The translations under genes and the position numbers were made by a program. DNA of 56,352 bases, taken from Planctomycetota bacterium. GTDB taxonomy: Bacteria; Planctomycetota; Planctomycetia; Pirellulales; UBA1268. The stretch covers positions 1 to 56,352 of the forward strand of contig JAPOIM010000021.1 of NCBI GenBank assembly GCA_029978905.1, in the 5' to 3' direction. This document shows, piece by piece, positions 17,408-26,203 of the stretch. Each line of letters starts with the position of its first letter. Position 1 is the stretch's first letter. The notes under the pieces were generated by a model. The model was not told the origin of the DNA, ran no database searches, and saw only the letters and a program-made list of their open reading frames with translations.

Positions 17408-18497
17408 CTGGCGAGAACGCGAAGAAAAACTGCTCGCCCCGTGGGCGATGCATGCCGCCGACTCCCGTGGTCGTGTGCATGCCGAGCCACTGCATGTGCA
17501 CCGCAGCCCCTACCAACGCGATCGTGATCGGATCGTACACGCGGCCGCGTTTCGTCGTCTGGCCCATAAGACGCAGGTCTTCACCGACTACCACGGCGAC
17601 TATCACCGCAGCCGGCTGACCCACACGCTGGAGGTGACGAGCATTGCCCGCACGATGGCCAGGGCGCTTTCGCTCAACGAAGACCTGGTCGAAGCACTGG
17701 CGATGGGGCATGACATCGGCCATCCCCCGCTCGGGCACGCTGGCGAAGACACGCTCCATGACCTCCTCGCCGATGAAGGGGGCTTCAGCCACAACGCCCA
17801 GGCGCTGCGGATCATGGAACTCTTGGAGAATCGATACCCCGAATTTCCGGGGTTGAATCTTTCACTCGAAGTGCTGGACGCTCAGATGGGTCGCTGTGAC
17901 AAGAGCGCTGAAAACGGACGGCTGCTTGAGTCGCAGGTGGTGGATGCTGCCGACTCCATCGCCTACGACACGCACGACGCTGACGACGCGATTGAGCTTG
18001 GGCTCGTGGCGCTGGACGAACTGCTGGAGCTTCCCCTGGTGAAGGCTGCGGCGGAGCGGGTCCGCGACCGTTTTGGTGAGCTTGTGGGAGGAGAACTGCG
18101 AAGGGCGGTCTTGCACGACTTGGTGAATGTGCAGGTGGTCGAACTCATCGATCGCACACAGCGTCACCTCGAAGAACAGGCCATCGCCTCCACGGCAGAG
18201 GTGCTTGCCGCCGGCACCCTGGTGACCCACAGTCCGAAAACCGCTGAGGGCAAGCGGCAGCTGGAACGCTTTCTCTTCGAGCGGGTGTACCGCAGCCCGT
18301 CGGTGATGGCCGTCCGCGAGCCAGCCCAGGCGAGGCTCTCACAACTCTTCGAGTGGCTTGTGGCCCATCCCGCTGCGATGCCTGCTCGGTTTGTCGATCG
18401 GGCGCGGCATCATGGCACCCGGAGGACCGTGGCCGACTACATCGCAGGCATGACGGATCGCTTCCTGGAGCGAGAGCACGCCAAGCGGTGCGTCTAG
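17400..18497 (+). CDS. deoxyguanosinetriphosphate triphosphohydrolase-like HD protein
   Basis: A 365-residue HD-superfamily phosphohydrolase of the dGTPase-like group, which removes tripolyphosphate from dNTPs. The metal-binding residues are visible: RLTHTLEVTSIARTMARAL (His75), LAMGHDIGHPPLGHAGED (His104-Asp105), and the late Asp in VVDAADSIAYDTHD. The N-terminal HRSPYQRDRDRIVHAAAFRR and KTQVF elements are characteristic of the family. The ATG at 17400 overlaps the HIT stop by eight bases; a GTG three bases earlier is the alternative. The shorter, non-proteobacterial form of about 365 residues fits a general dNTP-pool role, although the in vivo substrate is uncertain. Confidence 0.93.
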   Translation: MLDWREREEKLLAPWAMHAADSRGRVHAEPLHVHRSPYQRDRDRIVHAAAFRRLAHKTQVFTDYHGDYHRSRLTHTLEVTSIARTMARALSLNEDLVEALAMGHDIGHPPLGHAGEDTLHDLLADEGGFSHNAQALRIMELLENRYPEFPGLNLSLEVLDAQMGRCDKSAENGRLLESQVVDAADSIAYDTHDADDAIELGLVALDELLELPLVKAAAERVRDRFGELVGGELRRAVLHDLVNVQVVELIDRTQRHLEEQAIASTAEVLAAGTLVTHSPKTAEGKRQLERFLFERVYRSPSVMAVREPAQARLSQLFEWLVAHPAAMPARFVDRARHHGTRRTVADYIAGMTDRFLEREHAKRCV

Positions 18498-18639
18498 GGC
18501 CGTGTGAGCCGTCGTCTGCGTCGCTTGCTGCGCGGCTGCGACAGGTGAAAGGCAGGCCTCTGCGGTGGCTCGCGAGGGGCACTCGGGGGTGCTACACTCA
18601 CGCCGCACTCAAAAACGCACTTTCCTAGACGATGATCCC

Positions 18640-19677
18640 ATGAACCGCACCCCTTTGGCCCTCATCATTCTCCGGGCTGTCTTTGTGATGGTGTCCGTGG
18701 GCATTGCGGCCCTCATCATCAACACCGACTTTGTGAAGGGCTCTGCCCCATGGGTGCCGTGGTCTGTATTTGGCGGAGGGTTGGCGGTCCCGCTGGCGGT
18801 GATTGCCGGTGATGCCTTTATTCGCCGGAAGAACCTCACGGTGATCACCGCGGTCTATTTTGGCGTAATTGTGGGTGTCGTCCTGACTTACGCCATGCTG
18901 CTCGCGATGGGGCCGATGCTGCCCACGAGTCCCACCGCGCCGATCAATGTTTGGATGCCGCCGGTGATCGGTGCGGTGATGTGCTACATCTGCACGAGCC
19001 TCCTGCTGCAGACGCAGGATGAGTTTCGCTTTCTCATTCCCTACGTCGAGTTCGCGCGTGACGTAAAGGGACTCCGGCCGAATGTGCTCGACACGTCGGT
19101 GATTATCGACGGTCGCATCGCTGACCTAGCCGCCTCGGGCATTTTTGAGAGCCGCTTTGTGGTGCCTGGTTTCGTGGTGGATGAACTGCGGGTGGCGGCG
19201 GATGCGCATGACCGCGCTCGCCGATTGAGGGCCCGCCGAGGACTCGACGTCTTGGAGCGGATGCGGTCCTGCACCGGAATCGATATCGAGGTGCTTTCGG
19301 TGAGCGAGCCCGCGGCCGACGATGCCACTGAAGATTCGCGGATTGTGGCGATGGCCCGACGGCTCGATGGTCGCGTGATCACCAATGACCCGGCCCTGGT
19401 GAAGATGGCCGCCGTGCGGAGCGTGCAGAGCGTCAACATCAACGACGTGGCCGTTTCCCTAAAGCCGGTCTTCGTTCCCGGCGAGGCCTTTGAACTGCGG
19501 GTGGTCAAGGCAGGGGAGGAGCCCGGGCAGGGCGTGGGCTACCTTGAAGACGGCACGATGGTGGTGGTCGAAGGTGCTCGCGACAAGGTGGGGCGCACGA
19601 TCCACGTGACGGTGACGAGCACGCTTCAGCGTTCGGGTGGGCGACTGATCTTCGCGAAGCCAGATCTGCTCGACTGA
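18640..19677 (+). CDS. membrane-anchored PIN-TRAM domain protein
   Basis: A 345-residue protein with four N-terminal membrane segments (residues about 5-130), a PIN nuclease-like domain beginning at NVLDTSVIIDGRIADLAASG, and a C-terminal TRAM RNA-binding domain (about 285-345: GEEPGQGVGYLEDGTMVVVE). The PIN acidic residues are present in DTSVIIDG, VVDELR, and the later ATEDSRIVAMARRL and ITNDPALVK. The architecture is that of the YacL group, thought to act on RNA at the membrane, although the substrate is not established. The frame opens earlier at 18565; the ATG at 18640 is preferred because it starts the hydrophobic region directly. Confidence 0.9.
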   Translation: MNRTPLALIILRAVFVMVSVGIAALIINTDFVKGSAPWVPWSVFGGGLAVPLAVIAGDAFIRRKNLTVITAVYFGVIVGVVLTYAMLLAMGPMLPTSPTAPINVWMPPVIGAVMCYICTSLLLQTQDEFRFLIPYVEFARDVKGLRPNVLDTSVIIDGRIADLAASGIFESRFVVPGFVVDELRVAADAHDRARRLRARRGLDVLERMRSCTGIDIEVLSVSEPAADDATEDSRIVAMARRLDGRVITNDPALVKMAAVRSVQSVNINDVAVSLKPVFVPGEAFELRVVKAGEEPGQGVGYLEDGTMVVVEGARDKVGRTIHVTVTSTLQRSGGRLIFAKPDLLD

Positions 19678-19750
19678 GCCGCGAGGTGGAGCGATTCAGA
19701 ACAACGTGTGCTGACGGAAGATTTTTTTGGCAACCAGGCAAGGAGATGAC

Positions 19751-20815
19751 ATGGCGACTTTCATGCGTGTGATGCACCCATCGGGCCCTTCTGCGGTGCC
19801 GACTTCTGCCAAACGTCTGCGGGGATGGTCGCTGCTGGCCGCGATCGCATGCGGCAGTCTTGTGGCGATGCCTTGCCAAGCCGCAGAAGCGCAGGGAAAG
19901 CCTGTCTATGACAATCCGGCTGCGACAGATGCCGACTTCCCACTCCAGGGTGAGTATGCCGGTGAGGTTGAGGTCGATGGTCAGCGAATGCCATTTGGTG
20001 TGCAGGTGGTCGCTGAGGGAGAAGGCCGCTTTAAGGTCGTCGGCTACCCTGGCGGGTTGCCTGGTGCAGGGGCCGACATGTCGCAGAAGTTTCACGGCCA
20101 AGGGGTCCGAGAGGGCGCCGTCGTCAAGATTGAAGGTGTTGACGCCCAAGGCGCTGCCCATCGCGGCGAGATTCGCGACGGTGTGCTCCTCGTGCTCGAC
20201 GGTGGGAATGAGATCGCTCGTTTTCCCAAGGTGGATCGCAAGAGCCCAACCCTTGGCAGGAAGGCTCCGGAAGGGGCTGTGGTGGTGTTTGACGGCAGTG
20301 GTCTCGACGGCGTCGAAGGAGGACGGATGACCGACGACGGCCTGCTGATGCAGGGCGTGCGGTCGAAGGCGACCTTTGGCGATGCCACGCTGCACATTGA
20401 GTTTCGCCTGCCTTATCAGCCGCAGGATCGTGGCCAGGCTCGCGGCAACAGTGGTGCCTACATCCAGGGTGCCTACGAGGTGCAGATGCTCGATAGCTTT
20501 GGTCTTGAGGGCCTCGACAACGAGTGTGGCGGGATCTACAAGGCAGCCGCCCCTGCGGTGAATATGTGCCTGCCGCCACTGGCGTGGCAGACCTACGACA
20601 TCGACTTCACCGCGCCGCGTTTTGAAGATGGCAAGAAGGTGGCGAAGGCGCGGATGACTGTCCGGCACAACGGTGTGGTGATTCACGACAACCTTGAGAT
20701 TCCGGAAGGCACGCCTGGTGGCACCAATGGTGAAGGGGACGCAGGTCCGCTTTTCCTGCAGGACCATGGCAATCCTGTTCGGTACCGCAACATCTGGATC
20801 GTGCCGAAGTCGTGA
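19751..20815 (+). CDS. secreted DUF1080 (3-keto-disaccharide hydrolase-like) protein
   Basis: A 354-residue exported protein. A signal peptide with its hydrophobic core at about residues 23-44 is followed by a beta-rich region (about 60-165) and then a DUF1080 concanavalin-like domain. That domain shows VVFDGSGLDG, LHIEFRLPYQPQDRGQARGN, SGAYIQGAYEVQMLDSFGL, CGGIYKAAAP and LPPLAWQTYDIDFTAPRF. DUF1080 proteins are abundant in planctomycetes, and some hydrolyse 3-keto sugars. AAGGAG sits six bases before the ATG, which decides this start over an upstream TTG at 19727. The last bases overlap the GTG start of fhcB, an unexpected coupling of a secreted protein with a cytoplasmic C1 enzyme. Confidence 0.92.
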   Translation: MATFMRVMHPSGPSAVPTSAKRLRGWSLLAAIACGSLVAMPCQAAEAQGKPVYDNPAATDADFPLQGEYAGEVEVDGQRMPFGVQVVAEGEGRFKVVGYPGGLPGAGADMSQKFHGQGVREGAVVKIEGVDAQGAAHRGEIRDGVLLVLDGGNEIARFPKVDRKSPTLGRKAPEGAVVVFDGSGLDGVEGGRMTDDGLLMQGVRSKATFGDATLHIEFRLPYQPQDRGQARGNSGAYIQGAYEVQMLDSFGLEGLDNECGGIYKAAAPAVNMCLPPLAWQTYDIDFTAPRFEDGKKVAKARMTVRHNGVVIHDNLEIPEGTPGGTNGEGDAGPLFLQDHGNPVRYRNIWIVPKS

Positions 20816-22125
20816 GCGGCTTGGAAACGAGTTCCGGCGAGCGGGTGGCCTGTACGGGCTGCCCGCTCGTCTGTGTTGATGTGGTTGTGTGTGCTGCCAC
20901 GGAAGGTGTTGACAGCACGTCGGTCTCCTTTGGGCAGGCCTGTTCGCGGGGGGTGGCCTGGCTTTCTGAGGCGTGGTCTGCGTCTGACCGTGAGATGGCG
21001 GTGGTCGAGGGGAGAGCCTGCGGCGCCGATGAGGCTGCGGAGGCTGCGGCGGGGCGCCTTGCCGCCTGCCGGCGTGTGCTGGTCACCGGCTGCAACGATG
21101 CCACGCTCGAGACGGTCCTGGCTGCGGCCGATCTTGCCGAAGGCGTGAAGGGTGCGGTTGATTTTGGCGCCGCTGATACGAGGCACTCGATTGGGCCGAT
21201 CCAGTCGCGCTACGGTCGAGTCACGGCCGACTTTGAGGAGCTCCGCGACCGAGCCGACTGCGTGGTGCTGTGGTGTGGCGACCTTGAGCAAAGCCATCCG
21301 CGATTCGTGGAGCGGTTTGTAGCTCCACCGACCTTGGCCGGACCACGCCGCGTGTTTGTGATCGGCGACGCCCTGCCCCCTTCCGCGACGCCCGGTTGGA
21401 CGCTGGTCGACGTGCCGCGAACGCAGCTGGCGGAGGTCGCGGCCACGTGGAGGCGGATGCTCCGTGAGCGGCTCTCAGGAAAGGCCGCGTTCGCTTCCGT
21501 GAGCGCTCCTCGAGGTGTCACGCTCCTCGAGGCCACTCTGACTCCGCTCATCGATGCCTGCGAGGCGGCTCAGTGCATCGGTGTGGTGACCGAGCCATCG
21601 CCCGATGACCGCACCGGGGTGGCCGCGGCAGCTGTGTCGCAGCTCGTGAACGGGCTCGCGCACCACAAGCCGGCGTTTGAGATTCCCTTGGCTGCCCAGG
21701 CCCAAGGCGCTGGGGGAGCCGCTGCCGCGGCGGTGTGTACCTGGCGGTTTGGCGCCAGCGGAGCCGTGGCGGTGGCGGATCGCAATGGCGGGCCTACGGC
21801 GGATGCTGAGGCAGACGCTTGTCGGCTGATCTCCCGAGGCGAGGTCGATGGCGTGGTGGTGGTGGGGGAGCCGACGCCTCCTGTCGCGGCTGCGCTGGAG
21901 GGCTATGAGGGGTGTGTGGTGGCGGTAGGAGGAGCGATGCGGTCGAGCGGCGGCGCGGTGATCTGGATTGCCACCAAGCCCACCTCGCTTGCCACGCAGG
22001 GCACGGTCCTCCGTGGCGATGGCACGCTCGTCGAGTTGCGGGAGGTGAGGCCGTCGGCACGGCCAGCGGCCCAGACGGTGCTCACCTCGATCCTGCACCG
22101 TCTTGCCGTTAAGGAGGGGCGATGA
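20812..22125 (+). CDS. fhcB: formylmethanofuran dehydrogenase-type subunit B (formyltransferase/hydrolase complex)
   Basis: A 437-residue protein of the FmdB/FwdB family as found in tetrahydromethanopterin-using bacteria. The N-terminal cysteines (VACTGCPLVCVDV: Cys14, Cys17, Cys21) mark the former cluster-binding region of molybdopterin-type subunits; the rest follows the shortened bacterial FhcB pattern, for example DFGAADTRHSIGPIQSRYG and VVLWCGDLEQSHPRF. In bacteria the Fhc complex releases formate from formyl groups carried by a methanofuran-like cofactor during C1 oxidation. The GTG start overlaps the DUF1080 stop, and the end overlaps fhcA by four bases. Subunits C and D are not in the window. 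Confidence 0.9.
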   Translation: MSGLETSSGERVACTGCPLVCVDVVVCAATEGVDSTSVSFGQACSRGVAWLSEAWSASDREMAVVEGRACGADEAAEAAAGRLAACRRVLVTGCNDATLETVLAAADLAEGVKGAVDFGAADTRHSIGPIQSRYGRVTADFEELRDRADCVVLWCGDLEQSHPRFVERFVAPPTLAGPRRVFVIGDALPPSATPGWTLVDVPRTQLAEVAATWRRMLRERLSGKAAFASVSAPRGVTLLEATLTPLIDACEAAQCIGVVTEPSPDDRTGVAAAAVSQLVNGLAHHKPAFEIPLAAQAQGAGGAAAAAVCTWRFGASGAVAVADRNGGPTADAEADACRLISRGEVDGVVVVGEPTPPVAAALEGYEGCVVAVGGAMRSSGGAVIWIATKPTSLATQGTVLRGDGTLVELREVRPSARPAAQTVLTSILHRLAVKEGR

Positions 22126-23603
22126 GCCACACGGTGGTGTTTCGTCGCGGCCGGATCCACGACCCCGCCAACGGGATCGATGGAGCGATCGGCGATCTGT
22201 GGGTCCGTGGTGATCGCATTGTCGAGCCACAGTCTCAGGCGGACGTGGCTGTGGATCTCGATGGCCTGGTGGTGATGCCGGGAGGCATTGATCTCCACTC
22301 GCACGTGGCCGGCCCCAAGGTCGCCGTCGGCCGACGGATGCAGCGGCCGTCCCCGGCCGGGTCTCCTGCGGCCGTCCCTACCATTCATGCGACCGGCAGC
22401 CTGTATGCCGCGCTCGGCTACACCACCGTCTTCGATGCGGCCATCACTCCGGCTGCCGCTCGGCTTGCCCACCAGGAACTCGCGGAGCTGCCTGTGCTCG
22501 ACCGCGGCATTTATGTGCTTGCCGCCGATGATGAGGAGGTGGTGCGTTCGCTGGCGGGCGGTTCCGCGGAAGCGCGGGCGCGGATGGTCGCCGACCGCGT
22601 GCACGCCTCGCGCGCTTGGGGAGTGAAAGTGGCCAACCCTGGAGGCAATCGCTTCTGGAAGGCGGGCCGCCGAGGTGACCACCGCGACCTCGATGAACCG
22701 CTGCCTGGCGTGCCCCTCTCCGGTCGGGAGATGCTCGCTCGCCTGGCCGCCGCTGTCGACGATCTCAAACTTCCGCACCGGCTCCATGTGCACACCATCA
22801 ACCTCGGTCTCCCTGGCAACTGGCGGACGACGTTGGAGACGATGCAGGCCTTCGATGGCCTGCCCGCTCACCTTGCACACATTCAGTTTCACAGCTACCT
22901 CGGCGGTGACGCGGATGAAACGACCTTTGGCTCTGGCGTCGAGCCACTCGTGAGTTGGTTTAACGAGCACCCGGAGCTCTCGCTGGACGTTGGGCAGGTG
23001 CTCTTCGGGGGCACGATGGCCATGACGGGCGACGCACTGGCTGCGGAGCATCTCGCGTCGGTCACTGGAATGCCCTGGTCTGCGCACGATGGCTACCTGG
23101 AAGGTGGCTGCGGAGTGCTCCCGGTGACGTATCGAGAGAAGAGCTTGATCCACGCCTGGCAGTGGGCCGTTGGCCTCGAATGGTTTCTTTCGGCCGCCGA
23201 TCCCTGGAGGGTGGTGCTGTCGACCGATCACCCCAACGGGGCGCACTTCACCGCCTATCCCACGCTCATGCGGCTCCTGGGAGACGAAGCCTTTCGCAGG
23301 GAAGCCTTCGCTCGCTTGCATCCGGTGGTGCAGAGGAAAAGCCCCCTCGCCTCGCTGACGAGGGAGTACAGCCTCAACGAACTCGCCATCATCACCAGAG
23401 CCGCCCCGGCCCGCTTGGCGGGACTTCCGCACAAGGGGCATCTCGGCGTGGGGGCCGACGCCGACCTCACGATCTACCGGCCGAGCGCCGATCTTTCTCA
23501 GATGTTCGCCATGCCTGCCCGCGTCTACAAAGCGGGTGTGCTCGTGGCAGAGGATGGGCACCTGCGAGACCACACGCCTGGGGCCGCCCTCGTGGCACGA
23601 TGA
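22122..23603 (+). CDS. fhcA: formylmethanofuran dehydrogenase-type subunit A (amidohydrolase fold)
   Basis: A 493-residue metal-dependent amidohydrolase-like subunit of the formyltransferase/hydrolase complex. VMPGGIDLHSHVAGPK contains the first metal-binding His-x-His of the fold; further family motifs are THPNGAHF-like DHPNGAHFTAYP, the long LPHRLHVHTINLGLPGNW region, AHLAHIQFHSY and the C-terminal GHLGVGADADLTIY typical of amidohydrolases. It would hydrolyse the N-formyl group to formate, working with FhcB, FhcC and FhcD. It starts in the ATGA overlap with fhcB. At 493 residues it is somewhat shorter than archaeal FwdA proteins. The next gene is convergent, 19 bases away. Confidence 0.92.
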   Translation: MSHTVVFRRGRIHDPANGIDGAIGDLWVRGDRIVEPQSQADVAVDLDGLVVMPGGIDLHSHVAGPKVAVGRRMQRPSPAGSPAAVPTIHATGSLYAALGYTTVFDAAITPAAARLAHQELAELPVLDRGIYVLAADDEEVVRSLAGGSAEARARMVADRVHASRAWGVKVANPGGNRFWKAGRRGDHRDLDEPLPGVPLSGREMLARLAAAVDDLKLPHRLHVHTINLGLPGNWRTTLETMQAFDGLPAHLAHIQFHSYLGGDADETTFGSGVEPLVSWFNEHPELSLDVGQVLFGGTMAMTGDALAAEHLASVTGMPWSAHDGYLEGGCGVLPVTYREKSLIHAWQWAVGLEWFLSAADPWRVVLSTDHPNGAHFTAYPTLMRLLGDEAFRREAFARLHPVVQRKSPLASLTREYSLNELAIITRAAPARLAGLPHKGHLGVGADADLTIYRPSADLSQMFAMPARVYKAGVLVAEDGHLRDHTPGAALVAR

Positions 23604-23622
23604 CAGCCTGACGGAAGTTGTC

Positions 23623-24729
23623 CTACCCAATCAGGTCGCAGATGGCGGTGCGCTGGATGTGCCAGGTGGTGGTGCGAGCAAAAGCGGTGCGTGCCCGGCG
23701 TCGCGAGGCGTCGGCAAAGCGGTGGTGCAGTTCGTCGTCTTCGAGTATGGGCAGCGCGTGGCGGGGGAACTCGCTCGGAGGGTCGGCAGGGACGATCTGG
23801 CCGGTGACTCCCCGTTCGATGAGTGTCTCCGCCGCATCGCCAGCGACGGCCACAGCGGGTACGCCCGCAGCAAGGGCGTCGAGGAGGGCCCCGCCGTAGG
23901 CGACCTCTCCGGGTTGCCAGACCAACCGCACGTGTGCGAGGAGGTCGCGAATGGCCTCGCACGCGGGCAGCATGCGGATCCGGGCGGCTGCTTGCTGCGC
24001 GCGGGCTCGGCGGGCGATCTGCGAGGCGAGAGGGCCGGCTCCCACCAGCACGTGGGTGAGGCCATGCAGGACCACGTCGAGCTGGTCTGCCGCCCAGACC
24101 AGCCGGGCGAGACGGCTGCGGGCTACAAGGGGGGCCACGCAGAGCGTCCAGGTGTCGCCTTGCGGGAGACCAAAGCGGCTGGCGACCTCCTCTCGCGAGA
24201 GACGAGCCGGAGGTGGCTCCGCGACGCCCGGAGGGCACAGACGCACCCGGGAAGCCTGGGCCCCGAGGGTGCGGCAGGTGCTGACCGTGGCCTCGGTGGC
24301 TGCGAGGAGCAGGTCGCAGCGGTGCATCAGCCGCCGGGTGAACCAGCGTGCCGTTGGCGTGCTCGGCGGCACGGGGCTGCCGAGGGAGCCAAGCCATCGA
24401 GGCGCCCGCGTGTCATTCATGGTGGCGAGTGCCGCCCCTGCCGTGCGCCACGCCGACCATCCCCACGTCGCGACCAGGTGCGGTTGCAGTCGCCGAATCG
24501 TTCGCGCGAGCTCGGCGACGCTCGCCGCGTCAGGCTGCGGTCGATGGCTCAGGGGATGGATCACGCCCTGCCGGGCGGCGACTTCGGTGGCCACCGACGA
24601 AGGCCTCGTGATGACGGCCATGTGCAGGTCGTCGCCAGCCTCGAGAAGGTCGTGGGCGGTCAGCAGCACTTCGCGGCCCGTGCCAACCGCGTCGAGTCCG
24701 CGAGCCACCAGAAGGATGCGTCGACTCAT
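23623..24729 (-). CDS. glycosyltransferase, GT4-like
   Basis: A 368-residue GT-B fold glycosyltransferase. The N-terminal Rossmann half begins RRILLVARGLDAVGTGREVL and the C-terminal half carries the nucleotide-sugar region: HVLVGAGPLASQIARRARAQ, then RIRMLPACEAIRDLLAHVRL and VAYGGALLDALAAGVPAVAV, where family members usually show the E-x7-E or equivalent acidic site. Here the first position is occupied by a Gly/Ala-rich loop, so the acidic motif is weak. Acceptor and donor are unknown; envelope or exopolysaccharide synthesis is likely. The start overlaps the hpt stop by four bases (ATGA), placing it in the same operon. Confidence 0.85.
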   Translation of the reverse strand: MSRRILLVARGLDAVGTGREVLLTAHDLLEAGDDLHMAVITRPSSVATEVAARQGVIHPLSHRPQPDAASVAELARTIRRLQPHLVATWGWSAWRTAGAALATMNDTRAPRWLGSLGSPVPPSTPTARWFTRRLMHRCDLLLAATEATVSTCRTLGAQASRVRLCPPGVAEPPPARLSREEVASRFGLPQGDTWTLCVAPLVARSRLARLVWAADQLDVVLHGLTHVLVGAGPLASQIARRARAQQAAARIRMLPACEAIRDLLAHVRLVWQPGEVAYGGALLDALAAGVPAVAVAGDAAETLIERGVTGQIVPADPPSEFPRHALPILEDDELHHRFADASRRRARTAFARTTTWHIQRTAICDLIG

Positions 24730-25274
24730 GGTGCGCTGAGCGTCCTCCGAGCGGCCTCGATCTCGTCGGCGTCGAGCGCGGCGAGGTAGGGCAAGTGTCG
24801 CCAGGCGCCGTCGAAATCCAAACCGTAACCCACGACAAACTGATCGGGGATGTCAAAGCCGACGTAGGTCGGCGCGAGCGGCACGGCGGCCCGGCCGGTC
24901 TTCCGCAGCAGCACGAGCGAGCGCACCGAGGCGGCGCCGCGTTTATGCAGTTCGGCCAGCAGGCCTTCGAGTGTCCGGCCGGTGTCAAAGATGTCGTCCA
25001 CGATGAGCACATGCTGACCCGTGAGGTCGGGAAGCAGGTCGAGCCGAAGATCGAGTTGCCCGGGGGTCGTGTCGGTACCGCGGTAGCTACTCGCCCACAC
25101 CATGCCCACTCGCACGGGGCCATCGAGGCTGCGGATGAGGTCGGCCACCAACACAATGCTGCCGGTGAGCACGCCCACCACCGTGACCGGCTGTCGGCCA
25201 AAATCCTCGCGAACGCGGCGGGCAAGGCGGGCGACGCCCTCGGAGAGCTCTTCCTGGCTGAGAACGATCTGCAT
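24726..25274 (-). CDS. hpt: hypoxanthine phosphoribosyltransferase
   Basis: A 182-residue purine salvage enzyme that joins hypoxanthine or guanine to PRPP. The PRPP-binding loop is VLIVDDIFDTGRTLEGLL; the pyrophosphate loop is VVGVLTGSIVLVADLIR; the flexible loop is WASSYRGTDTTPG; the purine pocket is FVVGYGLDFDGAWRHLPYLA. Length and motif order are normal for the family. It is the first gene of a two-gene minus-strand unit with the GT4-like gene and is divergent from the esterase-like gene. No clear ribosome site precedes the ATG. Confidence 0.96.
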   Translation of the reverse strand: MQIVLSQEELSEGVARLARRVREDFGRQPVTVVGVLTGSIVLVADLIRSLDGPVRVGMVWASSYRGTDTTPGQLDLRLDLLPDLTGQHVLIVDDIFDTGRTLEGLLAELHKRGAASVRSLVLLRKTGRAAVPLAPTYVGFDIPDQFVVGYGLDFDGAWRHLPYLAALDADEIEAARRTLSAP

Positions 25275-25378
25275 GACGGCGGGTTGAAGGAGACGTGGTG
25301 GGCCAGCGTTCCGCAGGCCGTGGGCATCAGCCTATGCTAGATCCTCCATTGCCCCCACCCCGGATGCCCCTGTACCCC

Positions 25379-26152
25379 ATGTCGACGCCTCCTTCGTCTA
25401 CGTCCCACTCGCGTTGGACCACCTGTGATGTTGCCGGTCATGCCGTCGAGGTCTTCCAGCCTCCTCGCGAGGAGGGGCGGCCGGCTGGGGCGATTGTGCA
25501 CCTGCGCGACCTTGACGACGTGCCCCCCTCTGAGCACGCCCCATGGCGAGCGGCCTGCGAGTCGTCTCCGCTGCCGGTGGTGTCGCTTGCAGGGGGATCG
25601 ACGTGGTGGCTCGATCGGGTGGTTGGCCGGTTTGACGCCCACCTCGCCCCGGAGGCATTTGTGCTCGGGCCGCTGGCTGCCTGGTTGCGGGAGCGATATG
25701 GGCTGGCGCCGGGCGCGATCGCGGTGGTGGGGCAGGGCAGCGGAGGGCAGGGGGCCTTACGGCTTGCCTACCGCCATCCGGCAACGTTTCCAGTGGCTGC
25801 CGCTGTGCTGCCGGCCATCGATTTCCACCGTACGATGGAGACCGGGGAGCCGGGCAGCGACACCCTCTGGGAGCTCTACGGCGACGTGGAGGTGGCTCGC
25901 CAGCAGACCGCCATTTTGCACGTGCATCCGCTCAATTGGCCCAGGCACCAGGCCTTCTGGACGCATGCGGGGAACCTTCGGTCGAGCGATGCGGCAGAAC
26001 GCCTGCACAGCAAACTAATTGCCCTGGGGATTTTCCACGAGGCCGAACTCGCGGGGCTCATCGAAGAGAGGGCCTGGCTCGAGTCGGCGACCGTTGCGGC
26101 AGTCCGATTTACCGTGGAGCGGCTGGAACGGGACGCCCGGCGGGTCGTGTGA
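25379..26152 (+). CDS. alpha/beta-hydrolase-fold (esterase D-like) protein with altered nucleophile elbow
   Basis: A protein of about 257 residues. The region VVGQGSGGQGALRLAYRHPA aligns with the nucleophile elbow of esterase D/S-formylglutathione hydrolase proteins (GHSMGGHGAL), but the position of the catalytic serine is Gly120 and the only serine is one residue later (Ser121). The acidic and histidine members of a triad are not obvious; a LHVHPLNWPRHQAFW segment lies near the C-terminal third. It may be an inactive or retuned member. Starts at 25334, 25364 and 25379 are possible, none with a good ribosome site; homology to the fold begins soon after 25379. It lies 51 bases upstream of scpA. 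Confidence 0.65.
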   Translation: MSTPPSSTSHSRWTTCDVAGHAVEVFQPPREEGRPAGAIVHLRDLDDVPPSEHAPWRAACESSPLPVVSLAGGSTWWLDRVVGRFDAHLAPEAFVLGPLAAWLRERYGLAPGAIAVVGQGSGGQGALRLAYRHPATFPVAAAVLPAIDFHRTMETGEPGSDTLWELYGDVEVARQQTAILHVHPLNWPRHQAFWTHAGNLRSSDAAERLHSKLIALGIFHEAELAGLIEERAWLESATVAAVRFTVERLERDARRVV

Positions 26153-26203
26153 CGGGGGCTCCGGAACTCGTCGCGATTGACAGCACGCCGGCGGTTGTCG
26201 CAA

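Noticed and set aside
21903..23630. Long minus-strand open frame (575 codons) opposite fhcA
   Set aside because: Mirror of the real fhcA frame; no recognisable motif or ribosome site.
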